Source: Ferrovibrio terrae (GTDB taxonomy: Bacteria > Pseudomonadota > Alphaproteobacteria > Ferrovibrionales > Ferrovibrionaceae). From it: a DNA stretch of 64,000 nt. The position numbers were made by a program, and so were the translations under genes. Below, piece after piece: positions 30,170-38,487 of this stretch. Below the pieces are notes generated by a model that was not told where the DNA came from, ran no database searches, and worked only from the letters and a program-made list of their open reading frames with translations. The DNA lies in the NCBI RefSeq assembly GCF_007197755.1, contig NZ_CP041636.1:1648001-1712000 (forward strand). Direction: 5' to 3'. How positions within the stretch are numbered: position 1 is the stretch's first letter; every line of letters starts with the position of its first letter.

Positions 30170-30696
30170 GTCTGCGCCGGCTCATTCTGCTGCTGCTTCT
30201 GTCCGGCCTTGTCGCGCCGGATGTGGCAGCCCAGGAGAAGCCGGCGCCGGAGACACCGGCAGAGGTGCCCGTGGCATCCACCGCGACGGTGCCGGCCGCC
30301 ACAATGGATGCCGAGACCAGATGCCTGGCGCTGTCGGTCTACTGGGAAGGCAAGACCGAGACGCGCGAAGGCCAGCTGGCGGTGGCGCATACCGTGCTGA
30401 ACCGCACGAAGAATCCGAAATTCCCGAATACGATCTGCGGTGTCGTGGCGCAGAAGCCGGAAGGCAGGAAAAAGGGCTGCCAGTTCTCCTGGTGGTGCGA
30501 CGGCAAGCGCGACGAACCCAAGGACGACAAGGACTGGCACGAAGCCGTCGATGTCGCCAAGGCGACGATGAAAGCGGAAGCCGGCGATCCGACCGGCGGT
30601 GCACTGTATTTCCACAGCAGCAAGATCAAGCCGCCGGTCTGGGCGACCAAGCGCAAACGGCTCGCCCGTATCGGCGACCACATATTCTACCGATAG
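30166..30696 (+). CDS. Exported cell wall hydrolase, SleB-like
   Basis: A 176-residue protein with an N-terminal signal peptide (about 1-22, ending VAAQ), a short Pro/Ala linker and a Hydrolase_2 (SleB/CwlJ) domain at about 48-175. Signature: CLALSVYWEGKTETREGQLAVAH with the catalytic-type Glu, then VLNR and QFSWWCDG. It would cleave peptidoglycan in the periplasm. ATGA overlap with the isomerase gene. Confidence 0.85.
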   Translation: MSLRRLILLLLLSGLVAPDVAAQEKPAPETPAEVPVASTATVPAATMDAETRCLALSVYWEGKTETREGQLAVAHTVLNRTKNPKFPNTICGVVAQKPEGRKKGCQFSWWCDGKRDEPKDDKDWHEAVDVAKATMKAEAGDPTGGALYFHSSKIKPPVWATKRKRLARIGDHIFYR

Positions 30697-30715
30697 AGAA
30701 AAAGGGGAGGACACT

Positions 30716-31123
30716 ATGGCGAAGGAAGATGAGACCAGGGCGCTGTTTGAAGCTGGCTTGAAAGTGCGCCGCGAGGTGCTGGGTGCCGACTATGTCGATA
30801 AGTCGATCGCCAATGCCAACGACTTCATGATGGCCTTCCAGCATATCACCACCGAATGGTGCTGGGGCTATGGCTGGGACCGCCCCGGCCTGGACCGCAA
30901 GACACGCAGCATGCTCAATCTCGCCATGCTCACCGCGCTCAATCGCGCGCCCGAGATCAAGCTGCATGTGAAGGGCGCGCTGAACAACGGCGTCACCGTC
31001 GACGAGATCAAGGAAGTGCTGCTGCATGCCACGATCTACTGCGGCATTCCGGCCGGCCTGGACGCTTTCAAGGCGGCCAATGAAGTGCTGGTCGAGGCGG
31101 GTGCAGTGCCGAAGAAGGGATGA
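30716..31123 (+). CDS. Carboxymuconolactone decarboxylase family protein (PcaC-like)
   Basis: A 135-residue alpha-helical protein of the CMD/AhpD-like family. The segments MLNLAMLTALNRAPEIKLHV and GVTVDEIKEVLLHATIYCG are characteristic of 4-carboxymuconolactone decarboxylase. No CxxC of AhpD is present, which favours a PcaC-like role. No other protocatechuate genes are nearby, so the pathway is uncertain. ATG 30716 has GGGGAGG six bases upstream. Confidence 0.85.
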   Translation: MAKEDETRALFEAGLKVRREVLGADYVDKSIANANDFMMAFQHITTEWCWGYGWDRPGLDRKTRSMLNLAMLTALNRAPEIKLHVKGALNNGVTVDEIKEVLLHATIYCGIPAGLDAFKAANEVLVEAGAVPKKG

Positions 31124-31212
31124 TAACCGGCCAAGCCAAGCTGTGCCGCAGCGCTATGGCTTGAGCTTGGCGGCATTTACTGGAATCCTGTCGGCATACT
31201 GAGCAATCGAGT

Positions 31213-31656
31213 ATGCCGCACATGGCCATGTCGACCCAGATTACCATCGTAATGATCGAGGATGACGAGGGGCACGCGCGCCTGATCGAGCGCCATCTGC
31301 GTCGCGCCGGCATTGACGACGAGATCGTGCCCTTCACCACCGGCGCTCCGGCGCTGGAATACCTGCTCGGGCCAGATGGCACCGGTGCGGCCAATCACGA
31401 TCGCCCCTTCGTGCTGCTGCTGGATCTGAGTCTGCCCGACATGCATGGCGCCCATATCCTGCAGACGGTGAAGAAGAATCAGAACCTGCAGCATTCGCCC
31501 GTCGTCGTGCTCACCACCACCGACGACAAATACGAGGTCGATCGCTGCTACAGCCTCGGCTGCAATTCCTATGTGGTGAAGCCGATCAATTATGAAGCCT
31601 TCGGCCAGGCTATCCAGAATCTAGGCGCGCTGCTGAAGACCATGAAGCCGGTCTGA
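31213..31656 (+). CDS. Single-domain response regulator
   Basis: A 147-residue receiver without an output domain. Acidic pocket EDDEG at 16-20, phospho-acceptor Asp71 in LLLDLSLPDMHG, Thr101/Thr102 after VVVL, and Lys123 in VVKPINY. It resembles the Rcp1-type receivers that partner phytochrome-like or PAS kinases. No kinase is adjacent. Start could also be at the nearby in-frame ATGs 31222 or 31228. Confidence 0.88.
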   Translation: MPHMAMSTQITIVMIEDDEGHARLIERHLRRAGIDDEIVPFTTGAPALEYLLGPDGTGAANHDRPFVLLLDLSLPDMHGAHILQTVKKNQNLQHSPVVVLTTTDDKYEVDRCYSLGCNSYVVKPINYEAFGQAIQNLGALLKTMKPV

Positions 31657-31700
31657 CGATTTTCTGCACAGCTGTACCCGCGGCGGCGGTTTATCACCAA

Positions 31701-31739
31701 TATTTAAGTGTTGACTTATTTAAGTGAAAATCATAAATA
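31701..31739 (+). promoter_or_regulatory. Promoter and operator of the ArsR-SRPBCC operon
   Basis: TTGACT (31711-31716) and TAAATA (31734-31739) are 17 bp apart. A perfect direct repeat TATTTAAGTG at 31701-31710 and 31717-31726 brackets the -35 box, and AAGTGTTGACTT makes a small inverted repeat across it. The predicted start point coincides with the ArsR ATG at 31746. Autorepression by ArsR is the natural reading. Confidence 0.65.
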
Positions 31740-31745
31740 AAGGTC

Positions 31746-32078
31746 ATGGAGATATTCACAGCCTTGGCCGATCCCACCCGTCGCCGCATCGTCGAACTGC
31801 TGAGTCGCGGCGAATGTGCCGCCGGCGAGATCGTCGAGGCCTTCGATGTCAGCGGACCGGCGATTTCCCAGCATCTGAAAGTATTGCGCGAAGCGGCCCT
31901 GGTGCAGGTGCGCATCGAGGGTCAGCGCCGCATCTACCAGCTCAACCCGCAGGGCCTGAGCGAAATGGATGCCTGGCTGAACGATGTGCGCCGCTTCTGG
32001 GCGCCGCGGCTGGATGCGCTGGAGCGCGAATTGCTGAAGCCGGAACGGAAGCCGAAAGCAAAAAGGAGCAGGCGATGA
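31746..32078 (+). CDS. ArsR-family winged-helix transcriptional regulator
   Basis: A 110-residue HTH regulator. MEIFTALADPTRRRIVELLSRG and VSGPAISQHLKVLREAALV are the typical ArsR wing-helix motifs. No Cys-based metal site (such as ELCVCDL) is seen; this is the type that pairs with an SRPBCC protein rather than a metal exporter. The Lys/Arg-rich tail runs into an ATGA overlap with the next gene. There is hardly any 5' leader (see promoter). Confidence 0.92.
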   Translation: MEIFTALADPTRRRIVELLSRGECAAGEIVEAFDVSGPAISQHLKVLREAALVQVRIEGQRRIYQLNPQGLSEMDAWLNDVRRFWAPRLDALERELLKPERKPKAKRSRR

Positions 32079-32650
32079 ACAGTGTCTCGATGAAGCAGGT
32101 GATCGACAACGACGCCTACGGGAAAATCCTGGAATCCGGTGCAGTGCGTTTCGAGCGCATCCTGCCGGGACCGATCGAGCGCGTCTGGGACTACATCACC
32201 GTGCCGGAAAAGCGCGCGACCTGGCTGGCGGGCGGCGAGATGGAACTGCGTGTCGGCGGCCGGGTGACGCTGGAATTCCATAACGCCACACTGGCGCCGA
32301 AGGGTGAGCCCGTGCCTGACTGGCTCAAACCCTATGCCGGGCCGCTGACCAATCCCGGGCGCATCACGCAACTGGCACCGCCCTATCTGCTGGGCTTTAC
32401 CTGGGGTGATGCCGGCGACGGCAGTCCGGCCTCGGAAGTCGTCTTTGAGCTAAAGGCGCAGGGCAAGAGCGTGATGCTGGCGCTGACGCATCGTCGCCTG
32501 ACCAGCAATACCGAAGGGTTGATGGTCTCCTGCGGCTGGCATGTGCATACCGGCGTGCTGGTGGCGGTGCTGAACGGTGAACCAAAGCCGCCCTACTGGA
32601 GCAAGTTCGACCAGGTGCAGGCGCATTACAAAGCGCAGTTCGCGGTCTGA
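32075..32650 (+). CDS. SRPBCC (AHSA1-like) domain protein
   Basis: A 191-residue START/Bet v1-like protein with FERILPGPIERVWDYIT at the start of the fold and GGEMELRVGGRVTLEFH in the central sheet. ArsR-SRPBCC pairs are widespread and the ligand is usually unknown. ATG 32075 overlaps the ArsR stop and has AAGGAG upstream. Likely co-transcribed with the regulator. Confidence 0.85.
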   Translation: MNSVSMKQVIDNDAYGKILESGAVRFERILPGPIERVWDYITVPEKRATWLAGGEMELRVGGRVTLEFHNATLAPKGEPVPDWLKPYAGPLTNPGRITQLAPPYLLGFTWGDAGDGSPASEVVFELKAQGKSVMLALTHRRLTSNTEGLMVSCGWHVHTGVLVAVLNGEPKPPYWSKFDQVQAHYKAQFAV

Positions 32651-32761
32651 CATCACGTCAATCGGCCTGCCGCCAGGGCCGACATCGAAACCGGGAGCCG
32701 GCTGTGGCCGGCGCCAACGGCACCCCTATGCCAACTGCAGCAAACAGACGGAGATCGAGTT

Positions 32762-33250
32762 ATGGAGAAGCGCGATTACACGATCGGATTTTTGGTCGAT
32801 CAGTCACCGGAAGAGGTTTTCGCCGCCATCTGCAACGTGCGGAAATGGTGGTCTGAAGGGATAGAAGGATCGGCCGACAAAGTCGGCGACCGTTTTATCC
32901 ATAGCGTGCTCGATCTGCACCGCTGCGACATCGCGGTGAAAGAGATGGTCCCGGCCCGGAAGGTCGTGTGGCGTGTGGTCGACAATTACTTCAGCTTCAC
33001 CAAAGACAAGACCGAATGGACGGGAACCGAAATCGTGTTCGATATCGCCAGGGCCGGCGACCGCACCGAGCTTCGCTTCACGCATCTGGGACTGGTGCCG
33101 GAGTATGAATGCTACGATGTGTGCCGGGATGGCTGGAGCACCTATATCAGCAGCCTGCGCGAGCTGATCGCGACCGGTAAAGGTCAGCCCAATATCGGTG
33201 AAGCCAGGACAGGCAGCGAGCAGAGGCTGATCCGGGCGAAGGGTGCCTGA
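32762..33250 (+). CDS. Second SRPBCC domain protein
   Basis: A 162-residue protein of the same fold class as the preceding gene but divergent (FLVDQSPEEVFAAICNVRKWW start, TELRFTHLGLVPEYECYDVC near the end). Preceded by 111 non-coding bases. Its end overlaps or abuts the following oxidoreductase gene. Function unknown; the ligand may be hydrophobic. Confidence 0.8.
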   Translation: MEKRDYTIGFLVDQSPEEVFAAICNVRKWWSEGIEGSADKVGDRFIHSVLDLHRCDIAVKEMVPARKVVWRVVDNYFSFTKDKTEWTGTEIVFDIARAGDRTELRFTHLGLVPEYECYDVCRDGWSTYISSLRELIATGKGQPNIGEARTGSEQRLIRAKGA

Positions 33251-34262
33251 AACGGTCATGCATCTGGTGCGACTGAAAGTTCCGGGCGGCCTTGAGAATC
33301 TCGATCTGGTCGAAGAGGACTGTCCCGCGCCGGGGCCGGGCGAAATGATCGTCAGAATCCGCGCAGCCGCGTTGAACTTCCATGACAGCATGGTGGTGAA
33401 CGGGAAGATTCCCTGCGCCGATGGCTGCATCCCGCTGAGCGACGGCGCCGGTGACGTGGTCGCGCTTGGCGCCGGCGTGGACGCGTTCCGGCCGGGTGAG
33501 ACCGTCGTCAGCGCATTTTATCCCGATTGGGCAGGGGGGAATCTGACGCCGGCGATCCAGCAGGTCGTCCCTGGCGAAAGTGTCGACGGTTTCGCCAGTC
33601 AGTATGTCTGCAGGCCGTCGCGCGCATTCACCAAGGCACCTGCGGGGTATACTCCGGCAGAGGCCGCCACGCTGACCTGCGCTGGCGTCACTGCCTGGCG
33701 CGGCCTTGTGGTGGATGGCGGCGTGAAACCCGGCGATACCGTTCTGGTTCTGGGGACTGGCGGTGTATCCTTGTTCGCACTGCAATTCGCAAAAGTGGCT
33801 GGTGCCAGAGTCATTGCCACCTCTTCCTCGGATGAGAAGCTGGAAAAACTCAAGCGGCTCGGCGCCGATGCCGTCATCAACTACAGGGCGGAGCCGGATT
33901 GGGGCCGGAAAGCGAAAGACCTGACGGACGGACGCGGCGTCGATCATGTGATCGAAGTTGGCGGGGCAACGACGCTGATGCAGTCGGTCGCAGCCTGCAG
34001 GACGGGCGGGCATATCGCGCTCGTGGGTCTTTTGACCGGTTTTACGGCGGACGTGTCGATCCCGGCGCTGTTCTCAAACCGGATCCGCGTGACCGGTGTT
34101 TCGGTGGGCAGCCGGACCGACCAGGAAGACATGATCCGGGCGATTATGGTGAATCGCCTGAAACCTGTGATCGACCGCAGTTTTGCGTTGCAGGACATTG
34201 CCGCCGCCTTCAGGCATTACGAATCGCGGATGCATTTCGGCAAGGTCTGCCTGGAACTCTGA
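33243..34262 (+). CDS. Zinc-independent NAD(P)-dependent alcohol dehydrogenase/quinone oxidoreductase
   Basis: A 339-residue MDR-superfamily protein. N-terminal GroES-like domain (GPGEMIVRIRAAALNFHD) and a Rossmann motif GTGGVSLFALQFAKVAGA, with SDEKLEKLKRLGAD after it. Cys of the catalytic zinc site is replaced by Asn-Phe-His, so it is probably zinc-free. Start may be GTG 33243 or ATG 33258; the first overlaps the SRPBCC stop. Confidence 0.85.
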   Translation: MPETVMHLVRLKVPGGLENLDLVEEDCPAPGPGEMIVRIRAAALNFHDSMVVNGKIPCADGCIPLSDGAGDVVALGAGVDAFRPGETVVSAFYPDWAGGNLTPAIQQVVPGESVDGFASQYVCRPSRAFTKAPAGYTPAEAATLTCAGVTAWRGLVVDGGVKPGDTVLVLGTGGVSLFALQFAKVAGARVIATSSSDEKLEKLKRLGADAVINYRAEPDWGRKAKDLTDGRGVDHVIEVGGATTLMQSVAACRTGGHIALVGLLTGFTADVSIPALFSNRIRVTGVSVGSRTDQEDMIRAIMVNRLKPVIDRSFALQDIAAAFRHYESRMHFGKVCLEL

Positions 34263-34265
34263 CGC

Positions 34266-34302
34266 GAAAAAGCCCGGCCTCCTTTCGCGGGAGACCGGGC
34301 TT
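34266..34302 (-). terminator. Intrinsic terminator of the aminotransferase gene (minus strand)
   Basis: AGCCCGG (34271-34277) pairs with CCGGGCT (34295-34301) and inner CTCC (34279-34282) with GGAG (34290-34293), with one mismatch. On the minus strand it is followed by five T (AAAAA at 34267-34271). It is also 4 bases after the plus-strand oxidoreductase stop, so it may work in both directions. Confidence 0.8.
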
Positions 34303-34331
34303 CTCCATGGAAGCGGGAACTGGCTGCGAAA

Positions 34332-35681
34332 TCAGTTCACGCTCTGGATCGCGTCCTTCAGGATGCCGAAGATATCGTCGATGTGTTTCCTGGTCAGGAT
34401 CAGCGGCGGCGACAGCGCGATGGTGTCGCCGGTGAGCCGTGCCATCAGACCCTTCTCATAGGCCTTCACGAACACCTCGTAGCCGCGCTTGCCCGCGCCG
34501 TCTTCGCGCGGCGCCATTTCAATGCCGGCCATGATGCCGATGTTGCGCAGGTCGATAACGTTCTTCACGCCCTTCAGGCTGTGCACGGCGTCTTCCCAGT
34601 AGGGCGCCAGCGCCTTGGCATTCTCGAAGATGCCTTCGTCGCGATAGAGGTCGAGCGTGGCGATGCCGGCGGCGCAGGCCAGGGCATGCGCCGAATAGGT
34701 ATAGCCGTGGAACAACTCGATCATGTTCTCTGGCCCGCTCATGAAAGCATCATGCACATGCTTGCGGGTGAAGACGGCGGCAGCAGGCACGGCGGCATTG
34801 GTCAGGCCCTTGGCGGTGGTCATCATGTCGGGGATCACGCCGAAGGTCTCGGCGCCGAAGGCGGCACCGGTGCGTCCGAAGCCGGTGATCACTTCGTCGA
34901 AGATCAGCAGGATGCCGTGCTTGTCGCAGATCTGGCGCAGCTTCTGCAGATAACCCTTCGGCGGGATCAGCACGCCGGTCGAGCCGGCGACCGGCTCGAC
35001 GATCACGGCGGCAATCGTGCTGGCGTCGTGTAGCGTGACGATACGCTCCAGGTCGTCGGCCAGATGGGTGCCCCAGTCGGGCTGGCCCTTGCTGAAGGCC
35101 ATGTCCTTCAGGCTGTGGGTGTGCGGCAGGTGATCGACGCCGGCCAGCAGCGGACCGAACACCTTGCGGTTCGACACGATGCCGCCCACGGATATGCCGC
35201 CGAAGCCGACGCCATGATAGCCGCGTTCGCGGCCGATCAGGCGGGTACGTGCACCTTCGCCACGGGCGCGGTGATAGGCGATGGCGATCTTGAGTGCGGT
35301 ATCGACGGCTTCGGAGCCCGAATTGGCAAAGAAGACATGGTTCAGATCGCCCGGCGCCAGATGGGCGAGCCGCGAGGCGAACTCAAAGGCTTTCGGATGG
35401 CCCATCTGGAAGGTGGGCGCGAAATCCATTTCGGCTGCCTGTTTCTGGATCGCCTCGACGATCGGCTTGCGGCAATGGCCGGCATTGACGCACCACAGGC
35501 CGGCCGAACCGTCGATCACCTGGCGGCCGTCATGCGTCGTGTAGTGCATGTCCTTGGCGCCCACCAGCAGTCGCGGATTGGCCTTGAACTGGCGGTTGGC
35601 CGTGAAGGGCATCCACCAGGATTCGAGGTCGTTCGGGACGGCGGTATTTTCGTTGGAAACGCGCGCGGGATTGGCGGACAT
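34332..35681 (-). CDS. Class III aminotransferase (omega-amino acid:pyruvate type)
   Basis: A 449-residue PLP enzyme. PLP-binding Lys291 lies in MTTAKGLTN, Asp262 in IFDEVITGFGRTG, and the N-terminal SWWMPFTANRQFKANPRLL is typical of beta-alanine/omega-amino acid:pyruvate transaminases. The substrate could be an omega-amine or amino acid. It is divergent from the XRE-cupin regulator at 35853, which probably controls it. Confidence 0.85.
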   Translation of the reverse strand: MSANPARVSNENTAVPNDLESWWMPFTANRQFKANPRLLVGAKDMHYTTHDGRQVIDGSAGLWCVNAGHCRKPIVEAIQKQAAEMDFAPTFQMGHPKAFEFASRLAHLAPGDLNHVFFANSGSEAVDTALKIAIAYHRARGEGARTRLIGRERGYHGVGFGGISVGGIVSNRKVFGPLLAGVDHLPHTHSLKDMAFSKGQPDWGTHLADDLERIVTLHDASTIAAVIVEPVAGSTGVLIPPKGYLQKLRQICDKHGILLIFDEVITGFGRTGAAFGAETFGVIPDMMTTAKGLTNAAVPAAAVFTRKHVHDAFMSGPENMIELFHGYTYSAHALACAAGIATLDLYRDEGIFENAKALAPYWEDAVHSLKGVKNVIDLRNIGIMAGIEMAPREDGAGKRGYEVFVKAYEKGLMARLTGDTIALSPPLILTRKHIDDIFGILKDAIQSVN

Positions 35682-35776
35682 GACGAGCTCCGATGATGCC
35701 GGGAAATAGGGGGCAGAGCCGCATCATCGGGGGTTTCAGGGTGGCGAAACAGTGCTTTTCTGACCCGGATAAACCC

Positions 35777-35821
35777 TTGATATTTATAAGATCATGAGCA
35801 GAATGTTCAGGATCGTGAACA
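35777..35821. promoter_or_regulatory. Candidate operator/promoter between aminotransferase and XRE-cupin genes
   Basis: TGTTCA (35804-35809) and TGAACA (35816-35821) form an inverted repeat with a 6-bp spacer. GATCATGA (35790-35797) and GATCGTGA (35811-35818) are near-identical direct repeats 21 bp apart, about two helical turns. On the minus strand CTGAAC and TATAAA lie 16 bp apart, so the repeat would cover the -35 of the aminotransferase promoter. Confidence 0.5.
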
Positions 35822-35852
35822 GTAAAACAGGGCGCCAGAGACGGAGCGGGCC

Positions 35853-36416
35853 ATGGATCAGACCCCGGGTATCGACATCGGCAGCCGGCTGAAAGCGGTG
35901 CGGCTGGCGGCCAAGCTGTCGCAGCGCGAACTGGCCCGCCGCGCCGGGGTCACCAACGCCACCATTTCGCTGATCGAGGCCAACCAGATGAACCCCTCGG
36001 TCGGCGCGCTGAAACGCGTGCTCGACGGCCTGCCGATGTCGCTGGCGCAGTTCTTTGCCCTTGAAGACGCGCCCGCCGCAGCCAAGCCGTTCTATGCGGC
36101 CGATGAACTGGTGGAAGTGGGCAAGGGCAAGATCAGTTATCGCCAGGTCGGCGCCGACCTGCGCAGCCGCGCGCTGCAGATCCTGGTCGAACGCTATGCC
36201 TCCGGCGCGGATACCGGCCGGGTGATGCTGCGGCATAAAGGCGAGGAGGGCGGCGTGGTGATCCGCGGCCGGCTGGAAGTAACGGTGGCCGAGCAGGTGC
36301 GGGTGCTTGGTCCGGGCGATGCCTATTATTTCGAAAGCGACCAGCCGCATCGCTTCCGCAATATCGGTCCCGAACCCTGCGAGCTGATCAGCGCCTGCAC
36401 GCCCCCCACTTTTTGA
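35853..36416 (+). CDS. XRE-cupin transcriptional regulator (PuuR-like)
   Basis: A 187-residue regulator with an N-terminal HTH (residues 8-63; KLSQRELARRAGVTNATISLIEANQ) and a C-terminal cupin (about 110-185; RVMLRHKGEEGGVVIRGRLE). PuuR-type regulators commonly control polyamine or amino-acid catabolism. The transaminase next door and the RidA/TRAP operon beyond fit that pattern. The effector is unknown. Confidence 0.88.
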   Translation: MDQTPGIDIGSRLKAVRLAAKLSQRELARRAGVTNATISLIEANQMNPSVGALKRVLDGLPMSLAQFFALEDAPAAAKPFYAADELVEVGKGKISYRQVGADLRSRALQILVERYASGADTGRVMLRHKGEEGGVVIRGRLEVTVAEQVRVLGPGDAYYFESDQPHRFRNIGPEPCELISACTPPTF

Positions 36417-36437
36417 GGGCCGACGTTTTAAGGGCCG

Positions 36438-36791
36438 TCAGGCCTTCGTCGCCGCGACGCAGACAATCTCGACCATATGCGGATGCTCCAGCGTGGCACC
36501 GATGCAGGCGCGCTGGGGTGCATTGTCCATATCCACCCAGGCATCCCAGGCTTCGTTCATCAGGGGCTTGAGCGCCATGTCGCAGATGTAGACCGTGCAG
36601 GACAGCAGCCGCGATTTGTCGCTGCCGGCCTCCTTGAGGAAGTGCTCGATTTTGGCGAGCGTCTCCGTGGTCTGCCGGCGCATATCCTGCTCGGCGGTGT
36701 CGGCGACAGCAACCGTGTAGATCAGGTTGCCGCGGACGACAGCGCGGCTGCGGGTCGGTGTCATGCCTGAGAGGCGTGTGATCGGCTGCAT
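36438..36791 (-). CDS. RidA family protein (downstream copy)
   Basis: A 117-residue YjgF/YER057c/UK114 protein. Arg94 in QRACIGA occupies the position of the catalytic Arg that binds imine/enamine carboxylate intermediates. It is the last gene of the TRAP-RidA operon and lies five bases from its paralogue. The two share most motifs (SRLLSCTVYI.DMALKP.MNE). Confidence 0.88.
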   Translation of the reverse strand: MQPITRLSGMTPTRSRAVVRGNLIYTVAVADTAEQDMRRQTTETLAKIEHFLKEAGSDKSRLLSCTVYICDMALKPLMNEAWDAWVDMDNAPQRACIGATLEHPHMVEIVCVAATKA

Positions 36792-36796
36792 GGCGC

Positions 36797-37150
36797 CTAC
36801 TCCTTTGTACTGGCGACGGCGACGATCTCGATCAGATCGCCGTCTTCAAGCGCTGCGCCGATGCAGGCGCGCTGCGGCGGATTGGCCATATCGACCCACT
36901 GATCCCACACCTCGTTCATCTGCGGTTTCAGCGCCATGTCGGTGATGTAGACCGTGCAGGACAAGAGCCGTGACTTGTCGGTGCCGGCCAGGGCCAGCTG
37001 CGTGTCCAGATTGGCCAGCGCCTCGGCTGCCTGCTTGCGCATGTCGAGTTCGTAGGTATCGGCGGTCGCCACCGTGAAGACCAGGCCATCATAGGCGACG
37101 GCGCTGCTGCGCCCGGCGACGCTGCCGGGGAAACGTTTGATCGAAGTCAT
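36797..37150 (-). CDS. RidA family protein (upstream copy)
   Basis: A 117-residue RidA paralogue of the neighbouring gene, also with Arg94 and the DKSRLLSCTVYI segment. ATG 37150 is used; an upstream ATG at 37174 would overlap dctM. Enamine/imine deaminases of this family detoxify intermediates of PLP enzymes, consistent with the nearby transaminase. Confidence 0.87.
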   Translation of the reverse strand: MTSIKRFPGSVAGRSSAVAYDGLVFTVATADTYELDMRKQAAEALANLDTQLALAGTDKSRLLSCTVYITDMALKPQMNEVWDQWVDMANPPQRACIGAALEDGDLIEIVAVASTKE

Positions 37151-37160
37151 GCTGTCTCCG

Positions 37161-38474
37161 TCAGCCGGCGGCATTGCCGATCATCTGGTTCGGCAACCAG
37201 GTGACCAGGCCGGGGAAGTAATAGATCAGCGCCACGGCGACGCACATCAGCAGGAACAGCGGGAAGGCCGTCCTGGCGATGTAGGTGATCTGGTGTCCCG
37301 TCATGCCCTGCAGCACGAACAGGTTGAAGCCGACCGGCGGCGTGATCTGCGCCATCTCGACCACAAGCACGAGGAAGATACCGAACCAGACCAGATCGAT
37401 GCCAAGCTTCTCGATCATCGGCAGCACGATCGCCATGGTCAGTACGATCATCGAGATGCCGTCGAGGAAGCAGCCGAGAATGATGTAGAAGACCATGAGC
37501 ACGACGATGAGCGCGCCGGCGGAAAGGCCCATCTGGCCGATCCAGTCGGCCAGATGACGCGGCAGGCCGGTGAAGCCCATCGCCAGCGTCAGGAAGGCTG
37601 CTCCTGCAAGGATCAAAGCAATCATGCAGCTGAGCCGCGTGGCGCCGAGCAGGCTTTCCTTGAAGGTCTGCCAGGTCAGCGAGCCCTGCAGCTTGGCCAC
37701 CAGCAGCGCGCCGACCACGCCCAGGCCGGCGGCCTCGGTGGCAGTGGCGATACCGGTATAGATCGAGCCGAGCACGGCCACGATCAAGGCGACAGTGGGC
37801 AGCAGGTGCCGCGAGGCGAAGATCTTTTCCTTGAGGGTGTAACGCTCGGTCGGTTGCGGAATCTTGCCGGGATTGAGCAGCGACCACACCACGATATAGC
37901 CCATGAACAGCGCACCCAGCATGATGCCGGGAATGACGCCGCCGATGAACAGCTTGGAGATCGAGACATCGGTGGCGACGCCATAGACGATCATGATCAG
38001 CGACGGCGGGATCAGCAGGCCCAGCGTGCCGGCGCCGGCCAGCGTGCCGATCACCAGGTCTTCCGGATATTTGCGCGCGCGCAACTCGGGAATGGTCATC
38101 TTGCCGATGGTGGCGCAGGTGGCGGCGGACGAGCCGGAGACGGCGGCAAAGATGGTGCAGCCGATCACGTTGGTGTGCAGCAGGCGGCCGGGAATGCGCG
38201 TCATCCAAGGGGCCAGACCGCGGAACATGTCTTCCGACAGCTTGGTGCGGAACAGGATCTCGCCCATCCAGATGAACATCGGCAGCGCGGTCAGCGTCCA
38301 GCTCGAGCTGGAGCCCCAGATGGTGGTGACCATGGCGTCGCCGACAGGGCGCGAGGTGAAGACCGCCATGGCGATCCAGCCGCAGGCGAGCAGGCCGAGG
38401 CCGATCCACAGGCCGGCAGCGAAGAGAACGAACAGCGCGGCAATCAGGAAGCCGGCGATAAAAACCTGGTCCAT
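37161..38474 (-). CDS. dctM: TRAP transporter large permease, DctM type
   Basis: A 437-residue membrane protein with about 12 helices. The IGCTIFAAVSGSSAATCATIG segment and GTLAGAGTLGLLIPPSL are diagnostic of TRAP large subunits. Forms the Na+-driven channel with dctQ and dctP, which follow in the same operon. Confidence 0.92.
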   Translation of the reverse strand: MDQVFIAGFLIAALFVLFAAGLWIGLGLLACGWIAMAVFTSRPVGDAMVTTIWGSSSSWTLTALPMFIWMGEILFRTKLSEDMFRGLAPWMTRIPGRLLHTNVIGCTIFAAVSGSSAATCATIGKMTIPELRARKYPEDLVIGTLAGAGTLGLLIPPSLIMIVYGVATDVSISKLFIGGVIPGIMLGALFMGYIVVWSLLNPGKIPQPTERYTLKEKIFASRHLLPTVALIVAVLGSIYTGIATATEAAGLGVVGALLVAKLQGSLTWQTFKESLLGATRLSCMIALILAGAAFLTLAMGFTGLPRHLADWIGQMGLSAGALIVVLMVFYIILGCFLDGISMIVLTMAIVLPMIEKLGIDLVWFGIFLVLVVEMAQITPPVGFNLFVLQGMTGHQITYIARTAFPLFLLMCVAVALIYYFPGLVTWLPNQMIGNAAG

Positions 38475-38487
38475 GCTTCGGTTCCCG

